Assembly: GCA_016935955.1 (NCBI GenBank)
Contig: JAFGPY010000168.1
Location: forward strand, 1 to 7,999
DNA length: 7,999 bases
Reading direction: 5' to 3'
From: Planctomycetota bacterium
GTDB lineage: Bacteria > Planctomycetota > Phycisphaerae > FEN-1346 > JAACEH01
A program made the translations under genes and the position numbers. Below are positions 1 to 6,016 of the stretch, in pieces (position 1 is the stretch's first letter; each line of letters starts with the position of its first letter). The notes beneath the pieces are model-generated. The model did no database searches. It worked only from the letters and a program-made list of their open reading frames with translations, and was not told the DNA's origin.

Positions 1-472
1 CGCCGAGGGACGTCTCGGGCATCGAGCCGATGGCGAAGTGCAGGAATGAGAAATCGTTGAGCCGCTCGATCGGCACGCCCAGCCCGACAAACGAGTCGAT
101 GTTGCGGATCATACTGTCGAGTTGCGTCCGCTCGTTCTCGCAGCGCTTCAGTTGGCGGTCGGCCTCCTCGGCGCGGACCTCGATCTCGTGCAGCCGGTCG
201 GAGATCTCGGCGGACGTCTTGTGAGGCATCTGGGCCTCGGGCCCGTCCTCCTCGATGTGAAGCTCGGCCATCAGCCGCTCGACGTGCAACAGCAACTGGC
301 GGTTCTTGTCGACCTCCTGGTCCTGTTGCGGCCGGTGCTGCAGGGACACCTCGGCCTCGTCGGCCGGAACCAGGTGGATGGTCTTGAGTTTGCCCAAGGC
401 GCGCGCGACGGTCTGCTCATCCTTCTCCAGGATGAACAGGTTGACCCGCTTCATCGGTGCGGGCGTCAACAT
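1..472 (-). CDS. ntpI: V/A-type ATP synthase subunit I (a-subunit), N-terminal part, cut by the left edge
   Basis: This is the membrane stator subunit that forms the ion half-channels against the rotor ring and anchors the peripheral stalks. Only about 157 N-terminal residues are present, so the membrane half lies outside the window. The minus-strand translation starts MLTPAPMKRVNLFILEKDEQ and continues ARALGKLKTIHLVP. This is the usual opening of the family: a beta strand, then a helix, ending in a hydrophobic strand with His. Residues about 55-125 are rich in Glu, Arg, Gln and Leu and should form the long coiled coil of the cytoplasmic arm. After that, FLHFAIGSMP looks like the first strand of the second alpha/beta lobe. 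The ATG at 472 is chosen because GGGGAGG lies 8 bases upstream; an internal ATG at 454 (MKRV) is the alternative. It is probably in one operon with subunit C, although 635 bp of hairpin repeats separate them. Confidence 0.9.
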   Translation of the reverse strand, partial: MLTPAPMKRVNLFILEKDEQTVARALGKLKTIHLVPADEAEVSLQHRPQQDQEVDKNRQLLLHVERLMAELHIEEDGPEAQMPHKTSAEISDRLHEIEVRAEEADRQLKRCENERTQLDSMIRNIDSFVGLGVPIERLNDFSFLHFAIGSMPETSLG

Positions 473-480
473 GGTGCGAT

Positions 481-487
481 CCTCCCC
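481..487 (-). promoter_or_regulatory. Ribosome binding site of subunit I
   Basis: GGGGAGG on the minus strand, 8 bases before the ATG at 472. It is a strong Shine-Dalgarno match, selects this start over the ATG at 454, and shows that the gene keeps its own initiation signal directly beside the repeat block. Confidence 0.75.
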
Positions 488-613
488 TAGGCTTCGGGCG
501 TCGCTTGGCTTTCCCTGCGGGCACGGCCGGGCCGCGCCCTTACATTCGTTCCGGCGGGTGCCATGGCGGCCGTTGTCTGCCGCCATGCCGAATGTCTCCA
601 CCGTTTCGATCCG

Positions 614-754
614 GCGGGCACGGCAGGCCGTGCCCCTACATCTCCGGTGGGTGCCATGCCTGCTACGTCAGGCATGCCGGACGTCGCTGTCGTCTCGATC
701 CTGCGGGCACGGCAGGCCGTGCCCCTACGACTCCGCGTGGGTGCAAGCACCCAC
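614..754. repeat. 141-bp direct repeat, copy 1
   Basis: This copy aligns without gaps to 877-1017 at an offset of 263 bases, with about seven substitutions by eye (about 95% identity). It contains hairpins of classes X, Y, X and Z in that order. The differences cluster after the second X hairpin and are mostly transitions. Confidence 0.9.
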
Positions 755-876
755 CCCACTTCCTGGGTGGCATGGCCACGCTTGCGTGGCCATGATCCTT
801 TCGCATGCTTCTGCAAGCAGAAGCATGGCACCCTTTGCTGGCCGCGTGGGTCCGGGGGACCCACCCTGCATTTCCT

Positions 877-1017
877 GCGGGCACGGCAGGCCGTGCCCCT
901 ACATCTCTGGCGGGTGCCATGCCTGCTACGTCAGGCATGCCGGACGTCGCTGTCGTCTCGATCCTGCGGGCACGGCAGGCCGTGTCCCTACGCCCCTGTG
1001 TGGGTGCAAGCACCCAC
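877..1017. repeat. 141-bp direct repeat, copy 2
   Basis: Second copy of the X-Y-X-Z hairpin block at 614-754. One difference changes the second X stem (GCCGTGCCC to GCCGTGTCC), leaving a G-T pair. The 122 bp between the copies carry three further perfect hairpins (771-794, 804-827, 846-864) that are not duplicated. Confidence 0.9.
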
Positions 1018-1107
1018 TGCTCCTCGTTCAGGGCGGCTCGCGAGCCGCCCCTACAACAGCTTCCGCGCGGGTCGGCACGGACCCATCCCACATTTCAGGC
1101 CCACGTC

Positions 1108-2133
1108 TCAGGCTTCGGGCGCGACGAAGCGTTGTCGCGCGTCGCCCACGGTCATCCCGTAGCGAATCACCTCGACCGTCGTGATCAGGTTGGCCAGTTC
1201 CATGCGCCTTGCCGCCGCGTAGCCGCACAGGCACCCGACGTCGAACAGCGAACCGAAGTAGGTCCGGTTGGCCAGTGCGTAGTAGCGCCGCCACAGTCGC
1301 CGCTCGATGGCCGGCAACTCCGGCGGCACCTCGGTCAGGCGGTCGCGGACGGAGCGCGGGGCCGCGGCGACAATCTCGCGGACGCCCTGTTGCTGGGCGG
1401 CGCTGCGGACCCAGGAGGCCACGTGGCCGGTCACGGCGTCCGGGGCCGCCAGCGCGGCGACGGCCTTGCCGTCCAGGTCGTAATTGACCCGGCACCGCAG
1501 GATGAACATCAGGTTGTACAGCGTGCCCTCGAAAGAGACCAGGTCGGCGATGCTCTTGCGATCGGCCGCAGGCAGCGCGGCGATGCTCTCGGCCAGCAGG
1601 CGGAAGTAGCCGCGATCCAGCCCGGCCTCGACGTAGATCGGCAGCTCCGTCTCGTTGTACAGGAGCAGCCCTTCGCGGGCCGAATCGCGCAGGGTCTGCT
1701 CGGGAATGTCGTTGACCAGTTCGCTGACGCTCTTGGCCCTCGTCGGGTCGAAGCCCAGCCAGCGGAAGGGTTCGGGCACGGCAATCAGCGGCAACTGTTC
1801 GGGCAAATCGCCGCGACCGGCCACGCGCATGCGGAGCCAGAGTTTCATGTTCTCGATCTGGAGCCGGGCAACCATGGCGGCGAACAACTGGTCGCGCGGG
1901 GGCCCGAGGTAGCGCCACAGTTGAGCAATCAGGACGGCATAGCGCTCGACCAGCCGCCGCTGGAGGCCCATGTGTCCGGCGACGGCCTCGTTGGGGAACA
2001 GTTCGCCGGCCAGTTCGATGAGCGTGCGGTGCCGCAGCAAGGCCAGCAGGCGGTCGCCCTCGTAGACCTGCGAGTGCAGGGCCCGCGCCTTGGCGATCAG
2101 GAAATCCAGACCGGTTTCGATCTTGGTCAGCAC
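1108..2133 (-). CDS. ntpC: V/A-type ATP synthase subunit C (AC39/subunit d family)
   Basis: Subunit C is the funnel-shaped adaptor that couples the central shaft of the ATPase to the membrane rotor ring. The protein is 341 aa, a normal length, and almost entirely helical with no membrane segment, as expected for the three-bundle AC39 fold. Recognisable parts include SLFDVGCLCGYAAARRMELANLITTVEVIRYGM near the C-terminus (written here as the stretch at about residues 294-328), which corresponds to the conserved closing helices where other members read E-x-x-N-L-x-x-I. The start is GTG at 2133, with GGAAG about 7 bases upstream. The gene begins 32 bases after the stop of the G/H subunit, which fits one operon. 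After its stop the hairpin array begins almost at once. The longer open frame 1028-2416 on the same strand is a shadow of low-complexity Arg/Pro-rich sequence. Confidence 0.88.
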   Translation of the reverse strand: MLTKIETGLDFLIAKARALHSQVYEGDRLLALLRHRTLIELAGELFPNEAVAGHMGLQRRLVERYAVLIAQLWRYLGPPRDQLFAAMVARLQIENMKLWLRMRVAGRGDLPEQLPLIAVPEPFRWLGFDPTRAKSVSELVNDIPEQTLRDSAREGLLLYNETELPIYVEAGLDRGYFRLLAESIAALPAADRKSIADLVSFEGTLYNLMFILRCRVNYDLDGKAVAALAAPDAVTGHVASWVRSAAQQQGVREIVAAAPRSVRDRLTEVPPELPAIERRLWRRYYALANRTYFGSLFDVGCLCGYAAARRMELANLITTVEVIRYGMTVGDARQRFVAPEA

Positions 2134-2165
2134 GAGTCACTTCCGCGAAAGCAGTATTGTGTCGT

Positions 2166-2477
2166 CTACAGCCCGAGGACGGCCCGGCGGACGGCCTCGA
2201 CCGTCTGCTCGACGTCGGACGCCTCGACCTGGAGGGCCTGTTGAAGTTGTTTGAGCCGTTCGGCAAGCTGTTGCTGCTTCTCTTGCCGCGCGTCGGCTTC
2301 GGCCTGGGCAACCAGGTCGGCCGCCTCCTTGCGAGCCTGCTCGACGGTCTGTTGGCGGCGGACCTCGGCTTCCTGCTGGGCCTGCTGGACGGCTTCGCGG
2401 GCCTCGTGGCGCGCATCGCGCACCAGGCGGCGGCCTTCCTCTTCCACCTCGAGCATCTTCTGAATGACTTCCTGCAT
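2166..2477 (-). CDS. ntpF: V/A-type ATP synthase peripheral-stalk subunit G/H
   Basis: This small coiled-coil protein pairs with subunit E to make the peripheral stalk that holds the catalytic head still while the rotor turns. It has 103 residues, typical of the family. From about residue 5 to 95 it is a continuous charged helix rich in Glu, Gln, Ala and Arg (for example EEGRRLVRDARHEAREAVQQ), with no membrane segment or enzyme motif. The opening MQEVIQKMLEVEEEGRRLV resembles AhaH/NtpF-type proteins. The ATG at 2477 has only a weak G-rich ribosome site. The gene begins 47 bases after the EIIA stop and ends 32 bases before subunit C, so the three are probably cotranscribed. A general coiled-coil protein would be the alternative, but the position next to C and I decides it. 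Confidence 0.82.
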   Translation of the reverse strand: MQEVIQKMLEVEEEGRRLVRDARHEAREAVQQAQQEAEVRRQQTVEQARKEAADLVAQAEADARQEKQQQLAERLKQLQQALQVEASDVEQTVEAVRRAVLGL

Positions 2478-2524
2478 GGCAGTTGCCCCGTAGCCCCGCT
2501 CGCGGCGGGAACCTGCGGCCGATG

Positions 2525-2977
2525 CTATTCTTCCGACTCGATCAGGGCGAGCAGGTCGGCCACCGACTCGGCTTCGGTCATCTTGCGATAGAACCCGGGA
2601 ATCTGAAGCAAGCGGGCGATCTCGGCCAAGGCCTGGATGTGCGGGCCCGGATCGTCCACGCGGGCCATGATCAGGAACACCACGCGCACCGGCTTGTCGT
2701 CGATCGAGTCGAACTCGACGCCCTCTTTCGAGATGCCCAGCGCCGCCGTGAGTTGCTGAATGCTTTCGTGTTTGGCGTGCGGCACGGCCACGCCGCTGCC
2801 GATGCCGGTGGTCTGTTGCCGCTCGCGCTCCGTGACGGCCTCGACGGCGGCATCGCGATCGGGAATCCTGCCCGCTCGAACCAGCAGGTCGACCAGTTCC
2901 TCGATGGCCTCGTCCTTCTCGGCCGCAACCATCCCGACCTTGACCGTGGCACTGTCCAGAAAATCGCGCAATCTCAT
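2525..2977 (-). CDS. PTS EIIA domain protein (PtsN/fructose-type EIIA)
   Basis: A free-standing 150-residue EIIA domain of the fructose/mannitol/nitrogen class (PTS_EIIA_2). In the known family, phosphate passes from HPr or NPr to an active-site histidine, and then to a sugar transporter or to a regulatory role as in PtsN. The active site is visible as GIGSGVAVPHAKH at residues 58-70, with His67 the expected phosphorylated residue. A second conserved His (His113, in GPHIQALAEIARLL) also fits the family. There is no EIIB or EIIC domain and no transporter gene in the window, so a regulatory role is more likely than sugar uptake. The ATG at 2977 has GAGGAG 7 bases upstream. It is the first gene of the ATPase operon, 47 bases before the stalk subunit. 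Which system phosphorylates it cannot be seen here. Confidence 0.87.
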   Translation of the reverse strand: MRLRDFLDSATVKVGMVAAEKDEAIEELVDLLVRAGRIPDRDAAVEAVTERERQQTTGIGSGVAVPHAKHESIQQLTAALGISKEGVEFDSIDDKPVRVVFLIMARVDDPGPHIQALAEIARLLQIPGFYRKMTEAESVADLLALIESEE

Positions 2978-3010
2978 CGGTCTACTCCTCGCCCGGGCAG
3001 GGGATCATTC

Positions 3011-3066
3011 AGGGGAGGCTAACGAAACCTACGATGGACCCACCATAGGCTTCGTTAGAGTCCCTT
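3011..3066 (-). promoter_or_regulatory. Long hairpin in the leader of the EIIA/ATPase operon
   Basis: Inverted repeat with arms 3019-3037 and 3040-3058. Sixteen of 19 positions are complementary in DNA. The three others are A-C in plus-strand RNA but G-U in minus-strand RNA, so all can pair only in the EIIA direction. A two-by-two internal loop leads to an outer stem (3011-3016 with 3061-3066). The base lies about 33 bases before the EIIA start. No U-run follows, so it does not look like an intrinsic terminator. It could be an RNA control element or a relic of a repeat. Confidence 0.65.
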
Positions 3067-3075
3067 AGAACAAGA

Positions 3076-3101
3076 GCGGTCGTCGTGTCTCCTACGACCG
3101 C
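3076..3101 (-). promoter_or_regulatory. Short perfect hairpin at the likely 5' end of the EIIA/ATPase transcript
   Basis: Perfect 8-bp stem (GCGGTCGT 3076-3083 with ACGACCGC 3094-3101) and a 10-base loop. If the promoter at 3107-3139 is real, this hairpin starts at about the first transcribed bases and could protect the mRNA end or act as an operator. Confidence 0.5.
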
Positions 3102-3106
3102 CCGCG

Positions 3107-3139
3107 CCCATAGTGTAGCGAAAGCGGGGTTCAATGCAA
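3107..3139 (-). promoter_or_regulatory. Candidate sigma70-type promoter for the EIIA/ATPase operon
   Basis: On the minus strand, TTGAAC (3134-3129) lies 16 bases from TATGGG (3112-3107). An overlapping pair, TTGCAT (3139-3134) and TACACT (3117-3112), also has a 16-base spacer. Both matches are only partial. The position, about 130 bases before the first gene of the operon and in an A/T-richer patch, supports it. Confidence 0.35.
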
Positions 3140-3219
3140 GCGATAAGAGCGACAGCCCGCGGGCGGGGCGTGCCTCAGGAAAATGGCACTCGTTATTGAT
3201 TGTGTGTCCGGTGGCGGGA

Positions 3220-3353
3220 CCCCTCTCCCCTGGAGGGAGAGGGGATGGGGTGAGGGGGACGAGCAGGCGGACCGTTGCGACGTGGCGTCACCCTCACCCG
3301 GCCGCGCCTCGCTGTCGCTCGGCGGGCCACCCTCTCCCGTCGAGGGAGAGGGG
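3220..3353. repeat. Cruciform-like CCCTCTCCC/GGGAGAGGG intergenic repeat
   Basis: Two 9-10 bp hairpins, 3220-3244 (CCCCTCTCCC stem) and 3330-3352 (CCCTCTCCC stem), flank a third inverted pair, GGGTGAGGG (3248-3256) with CCCTCACCC (3291-3299). Together they can fold into a three-armed structure. Similar CCCTCTCCC...GGGAGAGGG palindromes are common between genes in many GC-rich bacteria. The rest of the 555-bp gap (2978-3532) holds the EIIA leader on one side and a weak promoter candidate on the other. No gene is seen in it. Confidence 0.85.
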
Positions 3354-3427
3354 TTCAAAGGCGTGCCACGTTTTCAAGGTACACCCCGCGAGCGTCATCT
3401 GCGACCCCCTCGGCCGCAAAGCAATCT

Positions 3428-3454
3428 TGTCATGAAACGGAACCTGCGTAAAAT
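3428..3454 (+). promoter_or_regulatory. Weak candidate promoter for the aldo/keto reductase
   Basis: TTGTCA at 3428-3433 and TAAAAT at 3449-3454 resemble -35 and -10 boxes, but the spacer is only 15 bases. The region is locally A/T-rich compared with its surroundings, and the position would give a leader of about 70 bases. Confidence 0.3.
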
Positions 3455-3520
3455 TGGGGTGTTAACCTCACAGGCATGGGAAGGGATGGCCCCCCCTATG
3501 GTCAATCGCGCTGGAGCATG

Positions 3521-3527
3521 GGAGGAG
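3521..3527 (+). promoter_or_regulatory. Ribosome binding site of the aldo/keto reductase
   Basis: GGAGGAG lies 5 bases before the GTG at 3533 and 3' of the in-frame ATG codons at 3476 and 3518. It therefore points to the GTG as the real start. Confidence 0.75.
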
Positions 3528-3532
3528 AACGG

Positions 3533-4684
3533 GTGAATTACCGAACGTTGGGCAGGACGGGACTGAGGGTGTCGGCGCTGGGCTTCGGGGCCATGCGGCT
3601 GCCGATGACCGACGACGAGCAACAGGTGGATCGCAAACTGGCCCTGCCGATGTTCCGTCGGGCCTTCGAGGGCGGCGTCAACTACGTGGACTCGGCCGTC
3701 GGCTACTGCAACCAGGATTCGCAGCGGACCGTCGGCGAGGCTCTGGCCGAATGGTTCGCCGACGGGCACCCGCGGGACTCGATTGTCGTCTCGACCAAGA
3801 ACCCCCACTACGACAAGGCCGACCGCGACAAGTGGTGGAAGAACCTGGAGGACTCGCTCGAGCGGCTCAAGGTCGACTACATCGACTGCTACCACCACCA
3901 CTTCCTGCAATGGAAGAGTTTCGACGAGCACGTCCAGGGCCCCGGCGGCCACTATGAGCAGATGCTCAAGGCCAAAGAGCAGGGCCTGATCCGCCACATC
4001 GGATTCAGTTTCCACGACACGCCCGAGAACTTCATCAAGATCATCGACTCGGGACTGTTCGAGTTCACAACCTGCCAGTACAACCTGCTCGACCGTAAGA
4101 ACGAGGCGGCCATCGCCCACGCGCGCAAGAAGGGCATGGGTGTGATCATCATGGGCCCGGTGGCCGGCGGACGGCTGAGCGTCACGGCCGGCCCGATGGG
4201 CGAGCGGTTGCCCGAGGGCGTCGCCACCACCCCGGAGCTGGCCCTGCGGTTCGTGCTGGCCAACCCGAACGTCTCGGTTGCCCTGAGCGGCATGACGCGG
4301 ATGAGCGACGTCGAGGAGAACCTGCGGACGGCCGCGCGCGGCGAGCCGTTGTCGGCCGCCGAGAAGAAGGCCACCGAGGACGCCCTCGAAAGCCTGAAGA
4401 GTCTGGCCGACCTCTATTGCACGGGATGTCGGTACTGCGAGCCGGAGTGCCCGCAGCAGATCCGCATCGCCGACATCTTCCACCACATGATCGTTCGCAA
4501 CGTCTATGGCGGCGAGGAGGCGGCCGTGCGCGGCTACGCCTTCATGAAGAGAGCGGTCGAGAGTAGCGGCAAGAAGATGGCCGACGCCTGCATCGAGTGC
4601 GGCAAGTGCGAGAAGGCCTGTCCGCAGAACATCCCGATCCGCCAGCAACTGAAGGAAGCTCGGGCGGTCCTGGACAAGAGCTGA
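3533..4684 (+). CDS. Aldo/keto reductase with C-terminal two-[4Fe-4S] ferredoxin-like tail
   Basis: A 383-residue predicted oxidoreductase. Residues 1-285 form the NADP-type aldo/keto reductase barrel, opening NYRTLGRTGLRVSALGFGAM. The usual catalytic residues are in place: Asp53 and Tyr58 in YVDSAVGY, Lys89 in VVSTKN, and a His in YHHHFL (121-123). Later barrel parts include GLIRHIGFSFHD and the QYNLL strand. Residues 296-307 (CTGCRYCEPECP) and 353-364 (CIECGKCEKACP) are two C-x2-C-x2-C-x3-C-P motifs, each able to hold a 4Fe-4S cluster. Family knowledge suggests electron transfer between NAD(P)H, the clusters and an unknown substrate or partner. The GTG start is chosen because it has a strong ribosome site and the barrel begins right after it. 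The gene stands alone, convergent with GH130. The substrate cannot be told from the sequence. Confidence 0.9.
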   Translation: MNYRTLGRTGLRVSALGFGAMRLPMTDDEQQVDRKLALPMFRRAFEGGVNYVDSAVGYCNQDSQRTVGEALAEWFADGHPRDSIVVSTKNPHYDKADRDKWWKNLEDSLERLKVDYIDCYHHHFLQWKSFDEHVQGPGGHYEQMLKAKEQGLIRHIGFSFHDTPENFIKIIDSGLFEFTTCQYNLLDRKNEAAIAHARKKGMGVIIMGPVAGGRLSVTAGPMGERLPEGVATTPELALRFVLANPNVSVALSGMTRMSDVEENLRTAARGEPLSAAEKKATEDALESLKSLADLYCTGCRYCEPECPQQIRIADIFHHMIVRNVYGGEEAAVRGYAFMKRAVESSGKKMADACIECGKCEKACPQNIPIRQQLKEARAVLDKS

Positions 4685-4794
4685 GCCCCTGACAGAGCGA
4701 GGCGGCCCGATGATTGTGGATAGGGAGAAAGCCTCGTGCTTGCCGGATTAAGGGGTGTGGTTTCAGAGCAGATTCCCGACGATCGAAGTGGCAA

Positions 4795-4986
4795 GGCCCG
4801 AAGGGCCGACGGGAGTTTGGCCGGGGGCGAAGCCCCCGGAAGCCGGGCCTAGCAAACTTTGAGCCCCGAAGGGGCGACGCCTGTTCGTCGATCAACAGCG
4901 TCTCGCCCCTTCGGGGCTCATAGACTTGTTGGACCCATTGTCCGGGGGCTTTGCCCCCGGCTAAAATGCTGACGGCCCTTCGGGCC
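4795..4986. repeat. Symmetric composite inverted repeat, three hairpins per arm
   Basis: The left arm holds hairpins A (4795-4807, GGCCCGAAGGGCC), B (4821-4839) and C (4863-4875). The right arm holds them in reverse order: C' (4905-4917), B' (4942-4960) and A' (4974-4986). The spacers are 13 and 23 bases on the left, 24 and 13 on the right, and the spacer sequences are also related. Each arm of about 81 bp is thus an inverted copy of the other. The centre (4876-4904) has its own weak stem around CTGTT/AACAG. It fills most of the 355-bp gap between two convergent genes (4685-5039), where it could stop transcription from both sides, although no U-runs follow. Nothing else is recognised in this gap. 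Confidence 0.9.
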
Positions 4987-5039
4987 TCAGCGGCAGCCCA
5001 ACGCAGAGACCGAAGCGTCGCCGAGCACTGCCGCGCCGC

Positions 5040-5957
5040 TTAGTCTTCCAGGGCGGCAAGGACGTCCTTCAGCTTGGCCGTGGCCAGGCAGACGTGCGTG
5101 TCGGCGGCGCCGTAGTACATCCACAGCTCGTCGCCGCGAAGCAGCAGCCCCGTCGGGAAGACGACGTTCGGCGTCATGCCTTCGAGTTCGTACGGCGCCG
5201 CCGCCTGGAACAGCCACTGGTGCGTGCGTGCGACGATCTTGTGCGGGCGGTCCTTGTCCAGCAGTGCGGCCCCGGCCCGGTACACGTAGTGCCCGCCGTA
5301 GGCCTTCACGCCGTGATAGATCAGCAGCCAGCCGTCCCGCGTCAGCAGCGGCGGCGGGCCGGCCCCCACCTTCACCGCATCCCAGTCCGGACCGCTGCCC
5401 TCGGGCAACACGCAGTGCGGATCGCCCCAATGGACCAGGTCCGGCGAGTAGGCCGACCAGATGTGCTCGATGCCGCCCGCGTCCGGCCGGTGCAGCACGG
5501 CCCAGCGATTGTTGAACCGCCGCGGGAACAGCACCGCGTCCTTGTTGTTCGGCGAGAAGATCAGACCCAGCCGCTCGGCCGTCACCAGGTCCTCGCTGCG
5601 GGCCAGGGCCACGGCGGCCCCCGCCCCGGAGTAGGCCGTGTAGGTGATGTACCAGCGCCGCTCTTCGGCCAGGTATGTCAACCGCGCGTCCTCGCAGCCG
5701 AACTGCTCGTAGCGATATTGCGGCAACCCGTAACGCAGAATCGGCTCGGTCTCCACCTGCCACTTGGTGCAACCGTCCTTGCTGCGGGCGATGTGGATGT
5801 TGCTGCGGCCCGTGCGGTCCTCGATCCGCACCGCCAGCACGACCTCGCCGCCCACCTCGGCCGCACCGGGATTCAGCACCGCCGCCACGGGGAACTTGAT
5901 TTCCTGCGGCGTGATCAGCGGGTTCCATTTGCTGCGGTGAAAGATCGGTCGTTCCAT
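5040..5957 (-). CDS. GH130 family glycoside phosphorylase (beta-mannoside phosphorylase type)
   Basis: A 305-residue cytoplasmic enzyme without signal peptide. GH130 members split beta-mannosides with phosphate, giving mannose 1-phosphate and a shortened sugar. The five-bladed propeller fold is supported by family-like segments: VLNPGAA (28-33) with VLAVRIEDRTGRS (40-52), FGCEDARLTYL (86-96) in which Asp90 fits the general acid, KDAVLFPRRF (139-148) and LHRPD (155-159), KVGAGPPPLLTRDGWLLIYHG (196-216 region), and NVVFPTGLLLRGDELWMYYG near the end. Arginines in the first and third of these may bind phosphate. The exact substrate (mannosyl-glucose, mannobiose, mannosyl-GlcNAc or other) cannot be read from sequence. 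The ATG at 5957 has AAGGA 7 bases upstream. The neighbouring secreted hydrolase could supply oligosaccharides. A hydrolytic GH130 subfamily is a less likely alternative. Confidence 0.88.
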   Translation of the reverse strand: MERPIFHRSKWNPLITPQEIKFPVAAVLNPGAAEVGGEVVLAVRIEDRTGRSNIHIARSKDGCTKWQVETEPILRYGLPQYRYEQFGCEDARLTYLAEERRWYITYTAYSGAGAAVALARSEDLVTAERLGLIFSPNNKDAVLFPRRFNNRWAVLHRPDAGGIEHIWSAYSPDLVHWGDPHCVLPEGSGPDWDAVKVGAGPPPLLTRDGWLLIYHGVKAYGGHYVYRAGAALLDKDRPHKIVARTHQWLFQAAAPYELEGMTPNVVFPTGLLLRGDELWMYYGAADTHVCLATAKLKDVLAALED

Positions 5958-6016
5958 GGCGGTTCCTTGTAGAAAGGTCGTGCGGCGACAACGATCGGCC
6001 TTGGGGCGATAGTTCG

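Larger units (their letters stand above)
519..1054. repeat. Array of about 14 consecutive hairpins between ATPase genes C and I
   Basis: No convincing gene lies in this gap; its open frames are repeat translations. Three hairpin classes alternate. Class X has a GGGCACGGC/GCCGTGCCC-like stem followed by CTAC (GTAG on the minus strand), at 519-539 (variant, TTAC), 616-635, 705-724, 879-898, 968-987 and 1031-1050 (different stem). Class Y has stems beginning and ending in CATG, at 562-587, 655-676, 771-794, 804-827 and 918-939. Class Z has GTGGGT-type stems, at 737-754, 846-864 and 1000-1017. Most stems are perfect, 8-11 bp, with 2-8 base loops. GTAG-headed palindromes are the hallmark of REP elements moved by RAYT (REP-associated tyrosine) transposases, so class X is probably a REP family; this is inference. 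In the ATPase mRNA the array would form a long structured spacer. Confidence 0.85.

Noticed and set aside
519..1054. Possible CRISPR array
   Set aside because: Repeats are palindromes of several classes at uneven spacing, the between-repeat sequence is itself duplicated, and no cas gene is present.
306..1184. Long plus-strand open frame (292 codons) with repeated CGHGRPCPY units
   Set aside because: It is the translation of the hairpin array and the antisense of gene ends; other frames across the same repeats are also open, and it lacks a ribosome site.
805..2244. 479-codon plus-strand open frame
   Set aside because: Antisense shadow of subunit C and part of the G/H gene, caused by high GC; composition is Gln/Arg/Gly-rich without motif.
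1028..2416. 462-codon minus-strand open frame overlapping subunit C
   Set aside because: Different frame from the recognisable subunits C and G/H; Arg/Pro-rich shadow sequence.
3476..3532. Upstream start for the aldo/keto reductase (ATG at 3476 or 3518)
   Set aside because: The strong ribosome site GGAGGAG lies 3' of both ATG codons and fits only the GTG at 3533; the added residues do not look like the family.
3395..4648. 417-codon minus-strand open frame
   Set aside because: Antisense of the aldo/keto reductase, whose catalytic and Fe-S motifs are clear on the plus strand.
4900..4990. Intrinsic terminator with U-run in the convergent gap
   Set aside because: Strong GC hairpins are present but none is followed by a run of T on either strand, so termination is only a possibility.
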